Shown here piece by piece: positions 1 through 9,430 of a DNA stretch of 64,000 nt. Position 1 is the stretch's first letter. Every line of letters begins with the position of its first letter. The position numbers and the translations under genes were made by a program. A model generated the notes under the pieces. That model was not told where the DNA came from. It searched no databases and saw only the letters and a list, made by a program, of their open reading frames with translations. The stretch comes from Lachnospiraceae bacterium. GTDB taxonomy: Bacteria; Bacillota; Clostridia; Lachnospirales; Lachnospiraceae. The stretch covers positions 62,001-126,000 of the forward strand of contig JAFUAB010000043.1 in the NCBI GenBank assembly GCA_017460885.1. The letters run 5' to 3'.

Positions 1-1
1 T

Positions 2-898
2 GCGATCGAGGATCAGATCACAGAGGATGAGCTGAAGACCTATGTGGATGTGAGTCACGAAGGCGGTGAGATCGAATCCGAAGAGCATGAGATGATCTAC
101 AATGTGCTAAATTTTTCGGATTCCGAAGCCGAGGACATCATGATCCCCCGTGAGGATATGACTACAGTGGATGTGGATGCTACCTACGAGGAGGTTATGG
201 AGGTATTCCGTGACAAGATGTTTACCCGTATACCGGTATGGGAAGAGGATCACGACAATTTTATCGGTCTTGTAAATATCAAGGATTTTATACTTGTCGA
301 TGACAGAGAAGCATTCAATACCAGAAACATTCTGAGAGAAGCTTATGTGACAGTAGAGCACAAAAAGACACTGGATCTGCTGAAGGAGATGAAGGACAAG
401 ACACTGAGCCTTGCCTTTGTGCTCAATGAATACGGCAGCTGCGTTGGAATGATCACAATGGAGGATCTCTTAGAGGAGATAGTTGGTGATATACGTGATG
501 AGTATGATGAGGACGAGGAGGAACTGATAATCGATCTGGGCAGCCGGTCGTTCCTGATCGAGGCGTCCATGAAGACCGATGATATCAATGATGCTCTGGA
601 TACCGAACTGCATTCCGAGGATTACGACTCCATCGGAGGGCTTATGATCGAGAAGCTGGAGAGACTTCCCGAGGACGGCGAGGTTGTTGAGCTTGATGAC
701 GGTACTCTTTTGCAGGCAAAGGGAATCCACCAGAACCGTATTCTGAAGGTTCTGATGACAGAACCCGAGCCAAAACCGACAGGTGATACCTCCGAAGAAT
801 CAAAGCCGGAGGAAGACGGCAGATCAGATGAGGGACACGAAGAGGATCCTGAGTACCATACGGAGACAGATCCCGAAGAGGAAGAGAAGTCCGATTAA
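2..898 (+). CDS. CNNM/CorC (HlyC) family membrane protein, 5'-truncated by window
   Basis: The frame is open from the first bases, so the start and the N-terminal DUF21/CNNM membrane domain lie outside the window. What remains is the cytoplasmic part: a short segment ending in EEHEMIYNVLNF, a pair of CBS domains (from MIPREDMTTVDVD to about LLEEIVGDIRDEYDED), then a CorC_HlyC domain (from about GSRSFLIEASM to NRILKVLM). The protein ends in an acidic tail rich in Glu, Asp and Pro. Family members are linked to Mg2+/Co2+ homeostasis; the 'hemolysin' name is historical. rlmH follows 21 bases after the stop, so the two are probably co-transcribed. Identification is firm at family level; the transported ion cannot be read from sequence. 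Confidence 0.9.
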   Translation, partial: AIEDQITEDELKTYVDVSHEGGEIESEEHEMIYNVLNFSDSEAEDIMIPREDMTTVDVDATYEEVMEVFRDKMFTRIPVWEEDHDNFIGLVNIKDFILVDDREAFNTRNILREAYVTVEHKKTLDLLKEMKDKTLSLAFVLNEYGSCVGMITMEDLLEEIVGDIRDEYDEDEEELIIDLGSRSFLIEASMKTDDINDALDTELHSEDYDSIGGLMIEKLERLPEDGEVVELDDGTLLQAKGIHQNRILKVLMTEPEPKPTGDTSEESKPEEDGRSDEGHEEDPEYHTETDPEEEEKSD

Positions 899-919
899 TT
901 GTACGGACGAACCGATCGT

Positions 920-1399
920 ATGAATATCACCGTGATTGCCGTTGGAAAAATCAAAGAATCTTTTTTTCGGGATGCGATAGCCGAATATTCCAAACGTCTG
1001 GGACGCTACTGCAGACTGAACATTATTGAAGTTGATGATGAAAAGACGCCTGATGATGCCGGAGAGACCGAAACGGACCGTATTCTCAAAAAGGAGGCTG
1101 ACCGGATCATTCAACGTATACCGGATGGTTCTCATGTGATCACTCTTGAGATCAGAGGACACGAATGTACATCCGAGGAGCTTGCGTCGCATATCTCTGA
1201 TCTTGGAGTAAGAGGCGTCAGCCACATAACCTTTATCATAGGAGGCTCTCTGGGACTGCATTCTGCGGTCATTTCTCTTGCAAAGGAGCATCTCAGCTTT
1301 TCCGAACTGACATTTCCCCATCAGCTTATGAGAGTTATACTGCTTGAGCAGATCTATCGTTCCTTTCGCATCATTAATCACGAGCCGTATCACAAATAG
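920..1399 (+). CDS. rlmH: 23S rRNA (pseudouridine(1915)-N3)-methyltransferase RlmH
   Basis: This 159-residue protein matches the usual RlmH length of about 155-160. It begins MNITVIAVGKIKESFFRDAI, the typical family start, and ends with the diagnostic EQIYRSFRIINHEPYHK. The SPOUT-type AdoMet knot is marked by FIIGGSLGLHSAV in the middle. It methylates pseudouridine 1915 in helix 69 of 23S rRNA on assembled ribosomes. The start at 920 is preferred over an upstream TTG at 899 because homologues begin with this Met. A weak GGATCA/TGATCC hairpin follows the stop (about 1403-1430) without a T tract. Confidence 0.95.
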   Translation: MNITVIAVGKIKESFFRDAIAEYSKRLGRYCRLNIIEVDDEKTPDDAGETETDRILKKEADRIIQRIPDGSHVITLEIRGHECTSEELASHISDLGVRGVSHITFIIGGSLGLHSAVISLAKEHLSFSELTFPHQLMRVILLEQIYRSFRIINHEPYHK

Positions 1400-1471
1400 T
1401 ATGGATCACGGGGAGAGCTTCGCTGATCCAAAATTGTCATCATCTCTATAGAAATGGCGTATTGGTTCCGA

Positions 1472-1563
1472 TATAATGATATAGGGGATTAAAGGACAAA
1501 ATCCGAATCGGGTTTACCTGAATGAGGCTCTTGCCCTTGGGACCCGGGAAGTACGAAACGGAT
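1472..1563 (+). promoter_or_regulatory. Possible promoter -10 and structured leader upstream of surface protein gene
   Basis: TATAAT at 1472-1477 is a good -10 but has no convincing -35. Downstream, ATCCG (1501-1505) can pair with CGGAT (1559-1563). Inside this, CGGGT (1509-1513) can pair with ACCCG (1542-1546), leaving a conserved-looking loop GGAAGTACGAAA. This suggests a folded 5' leader about 50 bases before the start codon. It does not match the c-di-GMP-I, c-di-AMP or other riboswitch cores that I can recall, so its class is unknown. Confidence 0.3.
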
Positions 1564-1615
1564 CAATTCGTAATCATAGTATTGTTAACAGAGTAAATGT
1601 CTGAGGAAGCACTTT

Positions 1616-4600
1616 ATGTATGGTTTTAAAGGAATGATAGCGGGTTTGCTGGCGGGGGCCATGGTCGTAACGTCCATGCCTGCGTGTGCCCTGGCAGCAG
1701 CGGATACCGCCCAAAAGATCCCGATAGAATTTGAGGACAGATCAGAGTTATCAGATCATGGTGATATCGCGCTGACGGTAGAGGCCGATCTGACGGATTC
1801 GTATCCTGCCGATACAGGATCGGGATCCGACGGGTATTTTGTATCGACCGTCGATGATACAGTGGGATATGATCCGGACGATACCGGAGCCGCCCAAGAC
1901 GAAATCCGGGTTTCAGCTACGTATGATATAACGGATAATGAAACGATCGGAGCCGTACCGGATTCCGATGAATATCAGCTGGCTTCGGCAGATTATGCAA
2001 ATGACGCAGCTTTGGCAGCTGATATTAATGATAAGACTGATACTGCTTCTGACATTAATGAGTCCGATGATGTTGATGAGCAGGGAGAAATGGACGGGCC
2101 GGAGGATACGGACGGTCAGGTTCTGGAGGTTCGTGACGGATATCTGAATATACCTTCGACCGAAGAGCTGTTTGAGGGCTATGTTGAGACTCTGATATAT
2201 GAGGAAACCGGTGATGAGAATTCTCTGCAGGGATATGAACTGCAGGAAGAGGTGATTGAGAACAGCGAAAACAATCAGAGCGGGGAATCCGACTGTACAG
2301 ACGCTCTTATGGCGGATATGGCCGATGCTGAGATACCGTATCTGGGATCAAGCAGGTACGAGACGGCAGATCTTACGGATGTATGGAGGAATGTTTATTC
2401 CGGTATATCCGAAGAAGTATCCAAGATTGCCGCCGGAGAAAGGGCTTCCACGGTTATATCCATCCCGATGAGCAAGCTGGGACTGACTGAGGTGAAGATG
2501 ACCAAGGCACAGCTGCAGGAGGCGGACATTGAAGATTTTACGGTTAAAAATGATGATGGTGATATAACCGGTTTTACTGACGAAGCAAAAAATGCCGTGT
2601 CTCAAAAAGTCTGTGATCAGGTCGGACTTGTCCCGTGGAAAGGGGCTTCTTCGGATATCACGGCAGAATATAAAGCTAACAGATTTATGATCCTGTATTC
2701 TCTATTGGCAGACAACCCTTATGAGCTCTATTGGTTTGACAAGGTGACCGGCTGGACCATGGTTCAAAATCTTACATATACGGGAGATGCTGCTGGAACT
2801 TATATTATGGTGAATTTTGAAAAGTCAAATCTGGTTGTCAGGATGCCGGTTGTTGATGACTTTGTGGATGAGGCCGAAGCTGCTCTGCCCGCAGCGGATT
2901 CGGAATACAGATTTAATCTGACCAATTCGGCCGGAGTCGTTACGAAGACTACAACCTGTAAGATTGATACGGAAAAAGCCGGGCTTGCATTGGCTGCTTT
3001 GGAAAAGGCTAAGAGCATAGCTGCCGAGGCAGAGGAAAGCTGCGTTACCGATTATGATAAGCTGCTTTTCTTCAAAAACCGGATTCAGACACTGGCTCCG
3101 GTATATAACAGTTCTGCGGCTGGCGGAGGTGCTCCGTACGGTAATCCCTGGCAGCTAATATACGTATTTGATGAAAATCCCGACACCAAAGTGGTTTGTG
3201 AGGGGTATTCCAAAGCATTTAAGCTTCTATGCGATCTTTCGGACTTTTATTTCGAGGATTTTGACTGCTATCTGATCAGCGGGTGGCTGAGTTCATCCAG
3301 CGCTGTGGACGCCGACGGCAGCGGGCATATGTGGAATATTGTCCGCATGGACGACGGGTACAATTATCTCATAGACATTACAAATTCCAGAAACGGAGCA
3401 ATGCACCTTTTCCTGAAGGGATATATTTCGACCAACGGTAAATGGAGAGGATTCAGGTACGGTACCTCGGGAGTGATCAATTACAGTTATAAAGAAGGTG
3501 CTACTGCTGTCTTTACAGAGGAGGAATTATCACTTTCAGAAACTGATTATTCCGGCGGAGTTCATCTTGCCGTTATTGATCCGACTTCAAAAACCAGATA
3601 TACCGGGTATCCTGTCAATCCAGAGTTTTTTGTATGTAATAGTATGACTGGAGAATTGTTCAATATTGAGGATATGACATTCTCTTATTCATCAGAGCAT
3701 ATTCTTCCTGGTGAAGTAGTAAGCGTATATGTCAACAGAATATCTGACGGACTGAAAAGTAACTCTGTGACTTATAAAATCCTTCCTGGCACTTGTTATT
3801 CTGTAGAGTTATTGGAAAATGAGTACAGATATCAGGGCAAAGCAATCACTCCGGAGGTTAGAGTAGTTAGCGACACAACAGGAGAACTCCTGACAGAGGG
3901 AGTGGATTATTTAGTATCTTATCAAAACAATAATAATTTGGGTACAGGGAAGGTTATAGTTTCCGGAATAGGTTTATACACGTCAAGTAGAATTGAAGAA
4001 TTTGAAATAATCGCATCATCCGAAAATATGAGAGTTGAGCTACCGGAGGGAACATTTGTTTATAGCGGCGAGCCAGTTGAGCCCAAGGTCGTTATCACAA
4101 ATAAAGAAAATGGAGAAAAACTTATCGAGAATAGAGATTATACACTTAAATATACAGATAATATAAATGTTGGAATCGGACATATATTAGTAACCGGAAT
4201 TGGTTTGTATACATCTTCAGAAACTCTGAAATTTGCCATTTCACCGATTAGTATTGATGATTCCAGTGTTTATTCGGATTCGGAGATTTCAATTGCTTAT
4301 AACAAAGGAAAACGTTTAAAACCCATACCTGTAGTTAGTAGAAGTGGAATTACGCTTGTAAAAGGAACGGATTATACAGTAAAGTACCTCTACTATGATC
4401 CTAAGCAAGAAACAGCTGATGAAGACGGTTTTGTGTCTTCGGATTATGTTACAGAAATTGGTGATTATATCATAAGGCTTACAGGAAAGGGTAATTATGA
4501 TTCCGGGTCAAGTCGGGATATTAAATTAAAGATAGTAGATGGTATTGATTTGATCAGTATGTCATCTTCTAAAATTACGGTAGAAATGCCTAAATATTCC

Positions 4601-6178
4601 TACAGATATGAAGAAAACCGGGACGGAACACCCAAGGCAATCATACCTGACTCGGTTGTGGTTAGGTATAATAATGAAATACTGTCACCATACACAGAGG
4701 AGGGAGAAACGCATAATGATTTCGATTATACGGTTTCCTATTCGCATAATGCTTCAGTTGGAACTGGTTATTTAATAGTTACCGGAAACGAAAAGAATGG
4801 ATTTAGCGGATCCAGGAGTGTGGCATTTGATATCACCGGTACAAGTATTACCAAAGCCAGAGTCACCGGACTGAACAAGCTGTCCGCGGAGGCCACCGAG
4901 TATACGGGCAATCCGATCACGTTGAGCAGCGTGATGGGGTCGCAGGTTCAGGTGACTGTCAACGGCGAGGCACTTAAAGAATATGACAGTGTAACAGGTA
5001 TAGGTGATTACAGGCTGGATTATCTTAACAACGAGAATGTGGGTACTGCAACTGTAATATTTATAGGGATGAATGGGTATACCGGAACACTCAAAAAGAC
5101 ATTTAAGATCACTCCGAAGGATATATCAAAGCTGGACAAAACCATCGCTTTGAGCAGTACCGCTGAGGATGATACTGCTAAATATCCTGTTGCAAGGTAT
5201 CAGAAGAGCGGGGCAAAGCCGTCGGTTACCGTTTGGGACTCTGATATCGTAGTGAGCGATAGCGATCCGAAGTGGGAAACTCAGGTGCTGAGAGAGGCAG
5301 TCGACTATACATTATCCTTTGCGGGCAACAAAAAGATAGTTACCTCCGGAGGTCCTGTTGCGAAGGTCACTATCAAGGGAAAAGGCAATTACAGCGGTAA
5401 GGAGATCAAATACTTCTATGTTGAACAGGCCGCATTGGAAGATGATGTGAGCGTCTATGCACCTGACCTTGCGGTTTCACCGAATAATAAAGGTGTGTAC
5501 AAGGCAAATAATTATAAGAGTTCCCTGACCATTACCGGAGCTGATGGGAAAAAACTCGGTATAGGTTCGGATGTGACTGTAAAATATTACAGGAACTATC
5601 TGAATGATACCGATGGAGATGACGAGATAACGGTCATAGATGACAGCGACGGTATTCAGGAAGAGATTGAACCCGGGGAAACTGAGGAAACAGAGGAAAC
5701 GGTAAAGTCGATAACAGACTATCCGGAATTGACAAAGGCTGATTCGGTGCAGCCCGGCGATACCGTGACGGTTCTGGTGACCGCTAACGGCAGAAAAAAC
5801 GAAAAAGATACCAGAGTATATTATTATACGGGATCGATAATGTTTACCTATCGTATTCTGGATGCTCCCAATGATATTGCCAAAGGCAGTGTGTTTAAGA
5901 TCGCCGATCAGCAGTATACCGGTACTGCCATAACGATCGACGGAGCAGATATTTTGACGGCAAAAGCCTCCAAAAATGCAGTGGAAAGCCTGAAGTTCGG
6001 CACTGTGAACGATGATGGCACGGTGGCTGAGGATGTTGATTTTGTGATTTTGAACTATGCGAACAACATCAAAAAGGGCAACGCGAAGGTAACCCTTAGA
6101 GGAGTGAATAAGTATTCGGGGACCAGGGTGGTTTCGTTTAAGATTGTGACCAGGAAATTTTTATGGTGGGAAGGCTGA
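1616..6178 (+). CDS. Secreted transglutaminase-like protein with repeated Ig-like (MBG-type) modules
   Basis: This is a 1520-residue exported protein. It starts with a signal peptide (charged MYGFKG, hydrophobic core, AxA-type end near residue 28). An acidic, Asp/Glu-rich spacer covers about residues 30-250. A transglutaminase-like core follows with a plausible triad Cys528 (VCEGYSKAF), His571 (GHMWNIV) and Asp587 (YLIDITN). From about residue 725 to the end there are some seven to eight modules of the form Y-G-x-x-I/V-x-P, D-Y-x-x-x-Y-x-N-N, G-x-G-x-Y, as in many Lachnospiraceae surface proteins. No LPXTG motif is seen; the C terminus is KFLWWEG. A GAGGA ribosome site sits 8 bases before the ATG. 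Cross-linking or peptidase activity at the cell surface is an inference. DNA of about 3560-4850 is visibly more AT-rich than the rest of the gene. Confidence 0.85.
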   Translation: MYGFKGMIAGLLAGAMVVTSMPACALAAADTAQKIPIEFEDRSELSDHGDIALTVEADLTDSYPADTGSGSDGYFVSTVDDTVGYDPDDTGAAQDEIRVSATYDITDNETIGAVPDSDEYQLASADYANDAALAADINDKTDTASDINESDDVDEQGEMDGPEDTDGQVLEVRDGYLNIPSTEELFEGYVETLIYEETGDENSLQGYELQEEVIENSENNQSGESDCTDALMADMADAEIPYLGSSRYETADLTDVWRNVYSGISEEVSKIAAGERASTVISIPMSKLGLTEVKMTKAQLQEADIEDFTVKNDDGDITGFTDEAKNAVSQKVCDQVGLVPWKGASSDITAEYKANRFMILYSLLADNPYELYWFDKVTGWTMVQNLTYTGDAAGTYIMVNFEKSNLVVRMPVVDDFVDEAEAALPAADSEYRFNLTNSAGVVTKTTTCKIDTEKAGLALAALEKAKSIAAEAEESCVTDYDKLLFFKNRIQTLAPVYNSSAAGGGAPYGNPWQLIYVFDENPDTKVVCEGYSKAFKLLCDLSDFYFEDFDCYLISGWLSSSSAVDADGSGHMWNIVRMDDGYNYLIDITNSRNGAMHLFLKGYISTNGKWRGFRYGTSGVINYSYKEGATAVFTEEELSLSETDYSGGVHLAVIDPTSKTRYTGYPVNPEFFVCNSMTGELFNIEDMTFSYSSEHILPGEVVSVYVNRISDGLKSNSVTYKILPGTCYSVELLENEYRYQGKAITPEVRVVSDTTGELLTEGVDYLVSYQNNNNLGTGKVIVSGIGLYTSSRIEEFEIIASSENMRVELPEGTFVYSGEPVEPKVVITNKENGEKLIENRDYTLKYTDNINVGIGHILVTGIGLYTSSETLKFAISPISIDDSSVYSDSEISIAYNKGKRLKPIPVVSRSGITLVKGTDYTVKYLYYDPKQETADEDGFVSSDYVTEIGDYIIRLTGKGNYDSGSSRDIKLKIVDGIDLISMSSSKITVEMPKYSYRYEENRDGTPKAIIPDSVVVRYNNEILSPYTEEGETHNDFDYTVSYSHNASVGTGYLIVTGNEKNGFSGSRSVAFDITGTSITKARVTGLNKLSAEATEYTGNPITLSSVMGSQVQVTVNGEALKEYDSVTGIGDYRLDYLNNENVGTATVIFIGMNGYTGTLKKTFKITPKDISKLDKTIALSSTAEDDTAKYPVARYQKSGAKPSVTVWDSDIVVSDSDPKWETQVLREAVDYTLSFAGNKKIVTSGGPVAKVTIKGKGNYSGKEIKYFYVEQAALEDDVSVYAPDLAVSPNNKGVYKANNYKSSLTITGADGKKLGIGSDVTVKYYRNYLNDTDGDDEITVIDDSDGIQEEIEPGETEETEETVKSITDYPELTKADSVQPGDTVTVLVTANGRKNEKDTRVYYYTGSIMFTYRILDAPNDIAKGSVFKIADQQYTGTAITIDGADILTAKASKNAVESLKFGTVNDDGTVAEDVDFVILNYANNIKKGNAKVTLRGVNKYSGTRVVSFKIVTRKFLWWEG

Positions 6179-6211
6179 TACAGAATATCCTCTGTTCTTA
6201 TATACTATTCG

Positions 6212-6227
6212 TGATACAATAATCCTA
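6212..6227 (+). promoter_or_regulatory. Extended -10 promoter placing the transcript start at the start codon
   Basis: TGATACAAT (6212-6220) is an extended -10 (TG-N-TACAAT). The start codon at 6227 lies where transcription should begin, six bases after the hexamer, and no Shine-Dalgarno sequence can fit. A leaderless first gene for the glycan cluster is inferred. No strong -35 is visible. Confidence 0.45.
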
Positions 6228-6766
6228 TGTGTGCTGTTTATTCTGTAAGTGAAAAACTGCTGGCCCGTCCCATAACCGAGGCCGATACCGACATGGTTGT
6301 CATGTGGCGTAACAATCCCCGTGTTGTAAACAACTTTCTTCACAGGGAAAAGGTCACTCGTGAGGATCATTTAAACTGGCTGCGTACAAGAGTTGAGCCG
6401 GGGATAGTTGATCAGCTTGTGGTCTATGAGGCCGGATCCGGAGAAACGGATGCGGAACGCCTGGAGTCGGGACGGCCTATAGGCTGTGTATACCTGCGTG
6501 ATATAGATCATGACGCCGGGAACTGCGAATACGGTGTTTTTATCGGTGAGGATGACTGCACCGGCCACGGATACGGCAACGAGATAGCGTCCTGGGCAGT
6601 CGGTTATGCGAGAGATCATCTGCATCTTACCAAAATGATACTCCGAGTACTTGAGGGAAATGAAAGCGCTTACAGGAGTTATCTTCGTGCCGGCTTTGTT
6701 CCGGTAGAGAAAATCCCGGACTATATCGACGGACGTGATTTGATCATGATGGAGCGAGAACTATGA
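6227..6766 (+). CDS. GNAT family N-acetyltransferase, probably acting on an amino sugar
   Basis: This 179-residue protein has the GNAT fold signature. It contains RPITEADTDMVVMWRNN near the start, the acetyl-CoA loop GHGYGNEIA at about residues 108-116, and VLEGNESAYRSYLRAGFVPV near the end, like RimJ/RimL and PseH-type enzymes. PseH-like members acetylate the 4-amino group of nucleotide-activated amino-dideoxy sugars. A 4,6-dehydratase and a DegT aminotransferase occur downstream at 12197-15294, so acetylation of that 4-amino sugar is the likely role (inference). It carries a short hydrophilic insertion around residue 65 (GSGETDAERLESGR). The stop overlaps the next start as ATGA. No ribosome site precedes the ATG; see the promoter entry. 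Confidence 0.8.
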   Translation: MCAVYSVSEKLLARPITEADTDMVVMWRNNPRVVNNFLHREKVTREDHLNWLRTRVEPGIVDQLVVYEAGSGETDAERLESGRPIGCVYLRDIDHDAGNCEYGVFIGEDDCTGHGYGNEIASWAVGYARDHLHLTKMILRVLEGNESAYRSYLRAGFVPVEKIPDYIDGRDLIMMEREL

Positions 6767-7695
6767 GTAAAGTAAGCTTTGTAATCCCCTGCTACAGATC
6801 GGAAAAAACTCTTGAGTCCGTGATAGATGAGATAAGAGAAACGATGCGGGGACTGACGGAATATACATATGACATAGTGCTTGTCAACGATGCCTCGCCC
6901 GACGGAACCTGGAATGTGATCCGAAGACTCACCGGGAGCGTTGAAAACATCATCGGGATAAATCTGAGCCGTAATTTCGGACAGCATGCAGCCCTGATGG
7001 CCGGATATTCATATACCGACGGAGATATTGTCGTAAGCCTGGATGATGACGGACAGACACCTGCCGATGAGGTCGGCAAACTGCTGAAGAAGATCGAAGA
7101 AGGCAGCGATGTGGTCTATGCCAAATATACGCATAAACAACACAGCGGATTCCGCAATCTCGGAAGCAGGATAAATGAGCTGATGACCCGTGTTATGCTG
7201 GGTAAACCGAAGGAACTGTATGTATCCAGCTATTTTGCGGCCAGACGTTTCATAATAGATGAGATACTCAGATACAGGCAATCCTATCCTTATGTTATAG
7301 GTCTTGTGCTCAGATCCACATCCAATATATCAAATGTGGAGGTGACTCACAGAGCGCGTACCGTAGGCAGCTCCGGATATACGTTCGGCAAGCTCATGGG
7401 GCTGTGGATGAACGGATTTACGGCATTCTCCATCAAGCCGCTGCGGATCGCCACGGCCATCGGATTTGTAAGCACTGTTATTTCACTCATATATGGAATA
7501 TATACCATAGTCAAAAAGTTTGTACGTCCGGATGTTCCCATAGGTTTTTCCGCCCTCGTCTGTATCATTCTTTTTGTAGGAGGCGTGATGATGATAATGC
7601 AGGGAATGATCGGCGAATATCTGGGCAGAACGTATATGTCCGTAAACGAAACACCTCAGTTCGTCATACGGGAGATCACCGGAGCGAAATGGTAA
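6763..7695 (+). CDS. GtrB/ArnC-like polyprenyl-phosphate glycosyltransferase (GT2)
   Basis: This is a 310-residue GT2 enzyme. The N-terminal catalytic domain shows VIPCYRSEKTLESV, VNDASPDGTW and the metal-binding SLDDDGQTP near residue 90. Two membrane helices follow at about residues 225-250 and 262-290, then the typical IGEYLGRTYMSVNETPQFVI end. Family members move a sugar from a nucleotide donor to undecaprenyl phosphate on the cytoplasmic face. It overlaps the GNAT gene by 4 bases and the DUF6020 gene by 7 bases, so the three are translationally coupled. The DUF6020 protein may be the membrane partner that uses the lipid-linked sugar; that is inferred. Confidence 0.88.
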   Translation: MSKVSFVIPCYRSEKTLESVIDEIRETMRGLTEYTYDIVLVNDASPDGTWNVIRRLTGSVENIIGINLSRNFGQHAALMAGYSYTDGDIVVSLDDDGQTPADEVGKLLKKIEEGSDVVYAKYTHKQHSGFRNLGSRINELMTRVMLGKPKELYVSSYFAARRFIIDEILRYRQSYPYVIGLVLRSTSNISNVEVTHRARTVGSSGYTFGKLMGLWMNGFTAFSIKPLRIATAIGFVSTVISLIYGIYTIVKKFVRPDVPIGFSALVCIILFVGGVMMIMQGMIGEYLGRTYMSVNETPQFVIREITGAKW

Positions 7696-9371
7696 CGGAC
7701 AGAAAAAGAATTTTTATCTCTCTGATAACAGGTCTGATCTGTGCATCCTTTATGGCTGTCGGATTTGATATGGACCATTACGGTGAACTGAACCCGGGCA
7801 CGGTATCTGTTCTGATATTTGCAATAACCCTGGCAGTGATGTGTGCAGCTTCGTATTTACTGCTGGGCGTACGCCGGGATATATCGCATTTTTTAAGCAG
7901 ACGTGTAAGCGTACGTCTGCCTTTTGTTGTGACCTGGCTTATTATCATCGGCTGCTGGATTCCGGTTTTGCTTGCCGAATATCCCGGATTTTTTGTATAT
8001 GATGCCGTGGATGAGTATGTTTCGGTTGCGACCAGAACCTTTACGACGCATCATCCGCTTCTGCATACATTACTCCTCGGAGGTGCTGTGTATGGGGGAG
8101 AAGTGAAGCTGGGCAGCGCCAATGCCGGGATAATGTTGTATATTTCGGTACAGATGCTCCTGCTTTCGTATATTTTTGCAGGAACCGTTGACAGGATGAA
8201 AAGCTTCCGTCTGACCGCTACGCTGTTTTATGCCTTGTTTCCGACTGTTGTGATGTTTGCGCTGTGTTCGGTCAAGGATACGCTGTTTGCGGCTGCAATG
8301 CTTGCGTTTGTTGTGGATCGCGGGGGCAGTGCGTGTCAGCGGGACGGTTCTTCCGACATAAAATGTGTCGGCAGAACCGTCCCGCTGACACACACGCTGA
8401 CACACGCCATCCCCCTGACACTGATGATGCTTCTGCGTCACAATGCCGTGTATGCGGTTTTTGTGCTGCTGGCAGCGGAGATCATAGCGGCGGCCGCGGA
8501 AAGCTCAAAGCCGTCTTTGAGGAGCGCATCCGATGATCCGGGATTGCCGGGAGACAGCGGAAGCCCGAGCAGCTCCTTTACGCGTTACGGACGGCTTATA
8601 TCCGTTGCGGTGTCACTGATATTGTATTTTGCTATCAATACTGTGCTGGTAATGGCAACGGGAGCCGATACGGGCATCAGGGAACATCAGGAGATACTCA
8701 CTGTTCCTATACAGCAGATAGCCCGCACTTATGATACCTACAGTGACGAGCTTTCTCGGGAGGAAGAGGAGAAGCTTTTTGAATACCTGCCGGAGGAGGC
8801 CTTCGTGCACTATACTCCTCAGCTTTCCGATCCGGTTAAGATGTATTTTGATAACGACGCCTATGAGGCCGATCCGTCGGGCTTCTGGGATATCTGGAAA
8901 AGGGGTCTGGCGGCGCATCCTGTAAGCTATATTAATGCATGGCTTAACACCTGCTACGGATATTTTTATCCTTTTACCGTTGTTAATGTATATGAGGGCC
9001 ATACGGTATATACCTTTACATATACCGAGAGTTCCTATTTCGGGTATGAGGTGGAGTACCCCGGCACAAGACATTCGCTTATACCGGTCATCGACCGCTT
9101 TTACAGATGGATATCGCTGGATGATGACATACAGAGGATTCCGGTGATCTCCCTGACCTTCAGCATGGCGGCGCTGGCCTGGGTGTATCTCCTGGCAATG
9201 TCAGTGTTTATCTATGGTCGGGAACGGGAACTTGTGATCACGTATATTCTGCCCGCCGCAGTCTGGGCAACACTTTTGCCGGGTCCGACTTTCCTGCCGA
9301 GATATACGGTATTTTTGTGGTTTTTGTTGCCATATACTGTTGACAGGATGCTGGATCCGGACATGATATGA
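7689..9371 (+). CDS. DUF6020-type polytopic membrane protein with in-frame palindromic repeat
   Basis: This 560-residue protein has many hydrophobic segments. It carries the family-typical stretch WIPVLLAEYPGFFVYDAVDEY followed by [13 protein letters not shown] and a later SVKDTLF motif. A second copy of the same family is cut by the window end (62934 onward). It resembles GT-C-type or glycan-related membrane proteins, but no reaction is established. The ATG at 7689 lies in the end of the preceding gene and in frame. Residues about 215-235 (QRDGSS...VGRTVPLTH) are encoded by a palindromic repeat at 8333-8391 and fall in a predicted cytoplasmic loop. A Ser/Pro/Asp-rich loop follows at about residues 280-300. 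Confidence 0.75.
   Translation: MVTDRKRIFISLITGLICASFMAVGFDMDHYGELNPGTVSVLIFAITLAVMCAASYLLLGVRRDISHFLSRRVSVRLPFVVTWLIIIGCWIPVLLAEYPGFFVYDAVDEYVSVATRTFTTHHPLLHTLLLGGAVYGGEVKLGSANAGIMLYISVQMLLLSYIFAGTVDRMKSFRLTATLFYALFPTVVMFALCSVKDTLFAAAMLAFVVDRGGSACQRDGSSDIKCVGRTVPLTHTLTHAIPLTLMMLLRHNAVYAVFVLLAAEIIAAAAESSKPSLRSASDDPGLPGDSGSPSSSFTRYGRLISVAVSLILYFAINTVLVMATGADTGIREHQEILTVPIQQIARTYDTYSDELSREEEEKLFEYLPEEAFVHYTPQLSDPVKMYFDNDAYEADPSGFWDIWKRGLAAHPVSYINAWLNTCYGYFYPFTVVNVYEGHTVYTFTYTESSYFGYEVEYPGTRHSLIPVIDRFYRWISLDDDIQRIPVISLTFSMAALAWVYLLAMSVFIYGRERELVITYILPAAVWATLLPGPTFLPRYTVFLWFLLPYTVDRMLDPDMI
8333..8391. repeat. Palindromic GGGACGGTTCT element inside the DUF6020 gene
   Basis: The arms begin GTGTCAGCGGGACGGTTCT and end AGAACCGTCCCGCTGACAC, with about 27 bases per arm, one or two mismatches and an AAAA centre. 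The frame is kept and encodes RDGSS...CVGRTVP. It belongs to the same family as elements at 10704-10757, 18382-18408, 20487-20546 and 25236-25294. Confidence 0.85.
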
Positions 9372-9430
9372 TTCGTTGGGAAAGACTGAATTGATCAGGC
9401 TTTCCCCGGCTATTTACAGAGGAAGCAGTT

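Noticed and set aside
1480-1570. c-di-GMP or c-di-AMP riboswitch before the surface protein
   Set aside because: The conserved cores of these classes are absent. Only an unassigned folded leader can be claimed.
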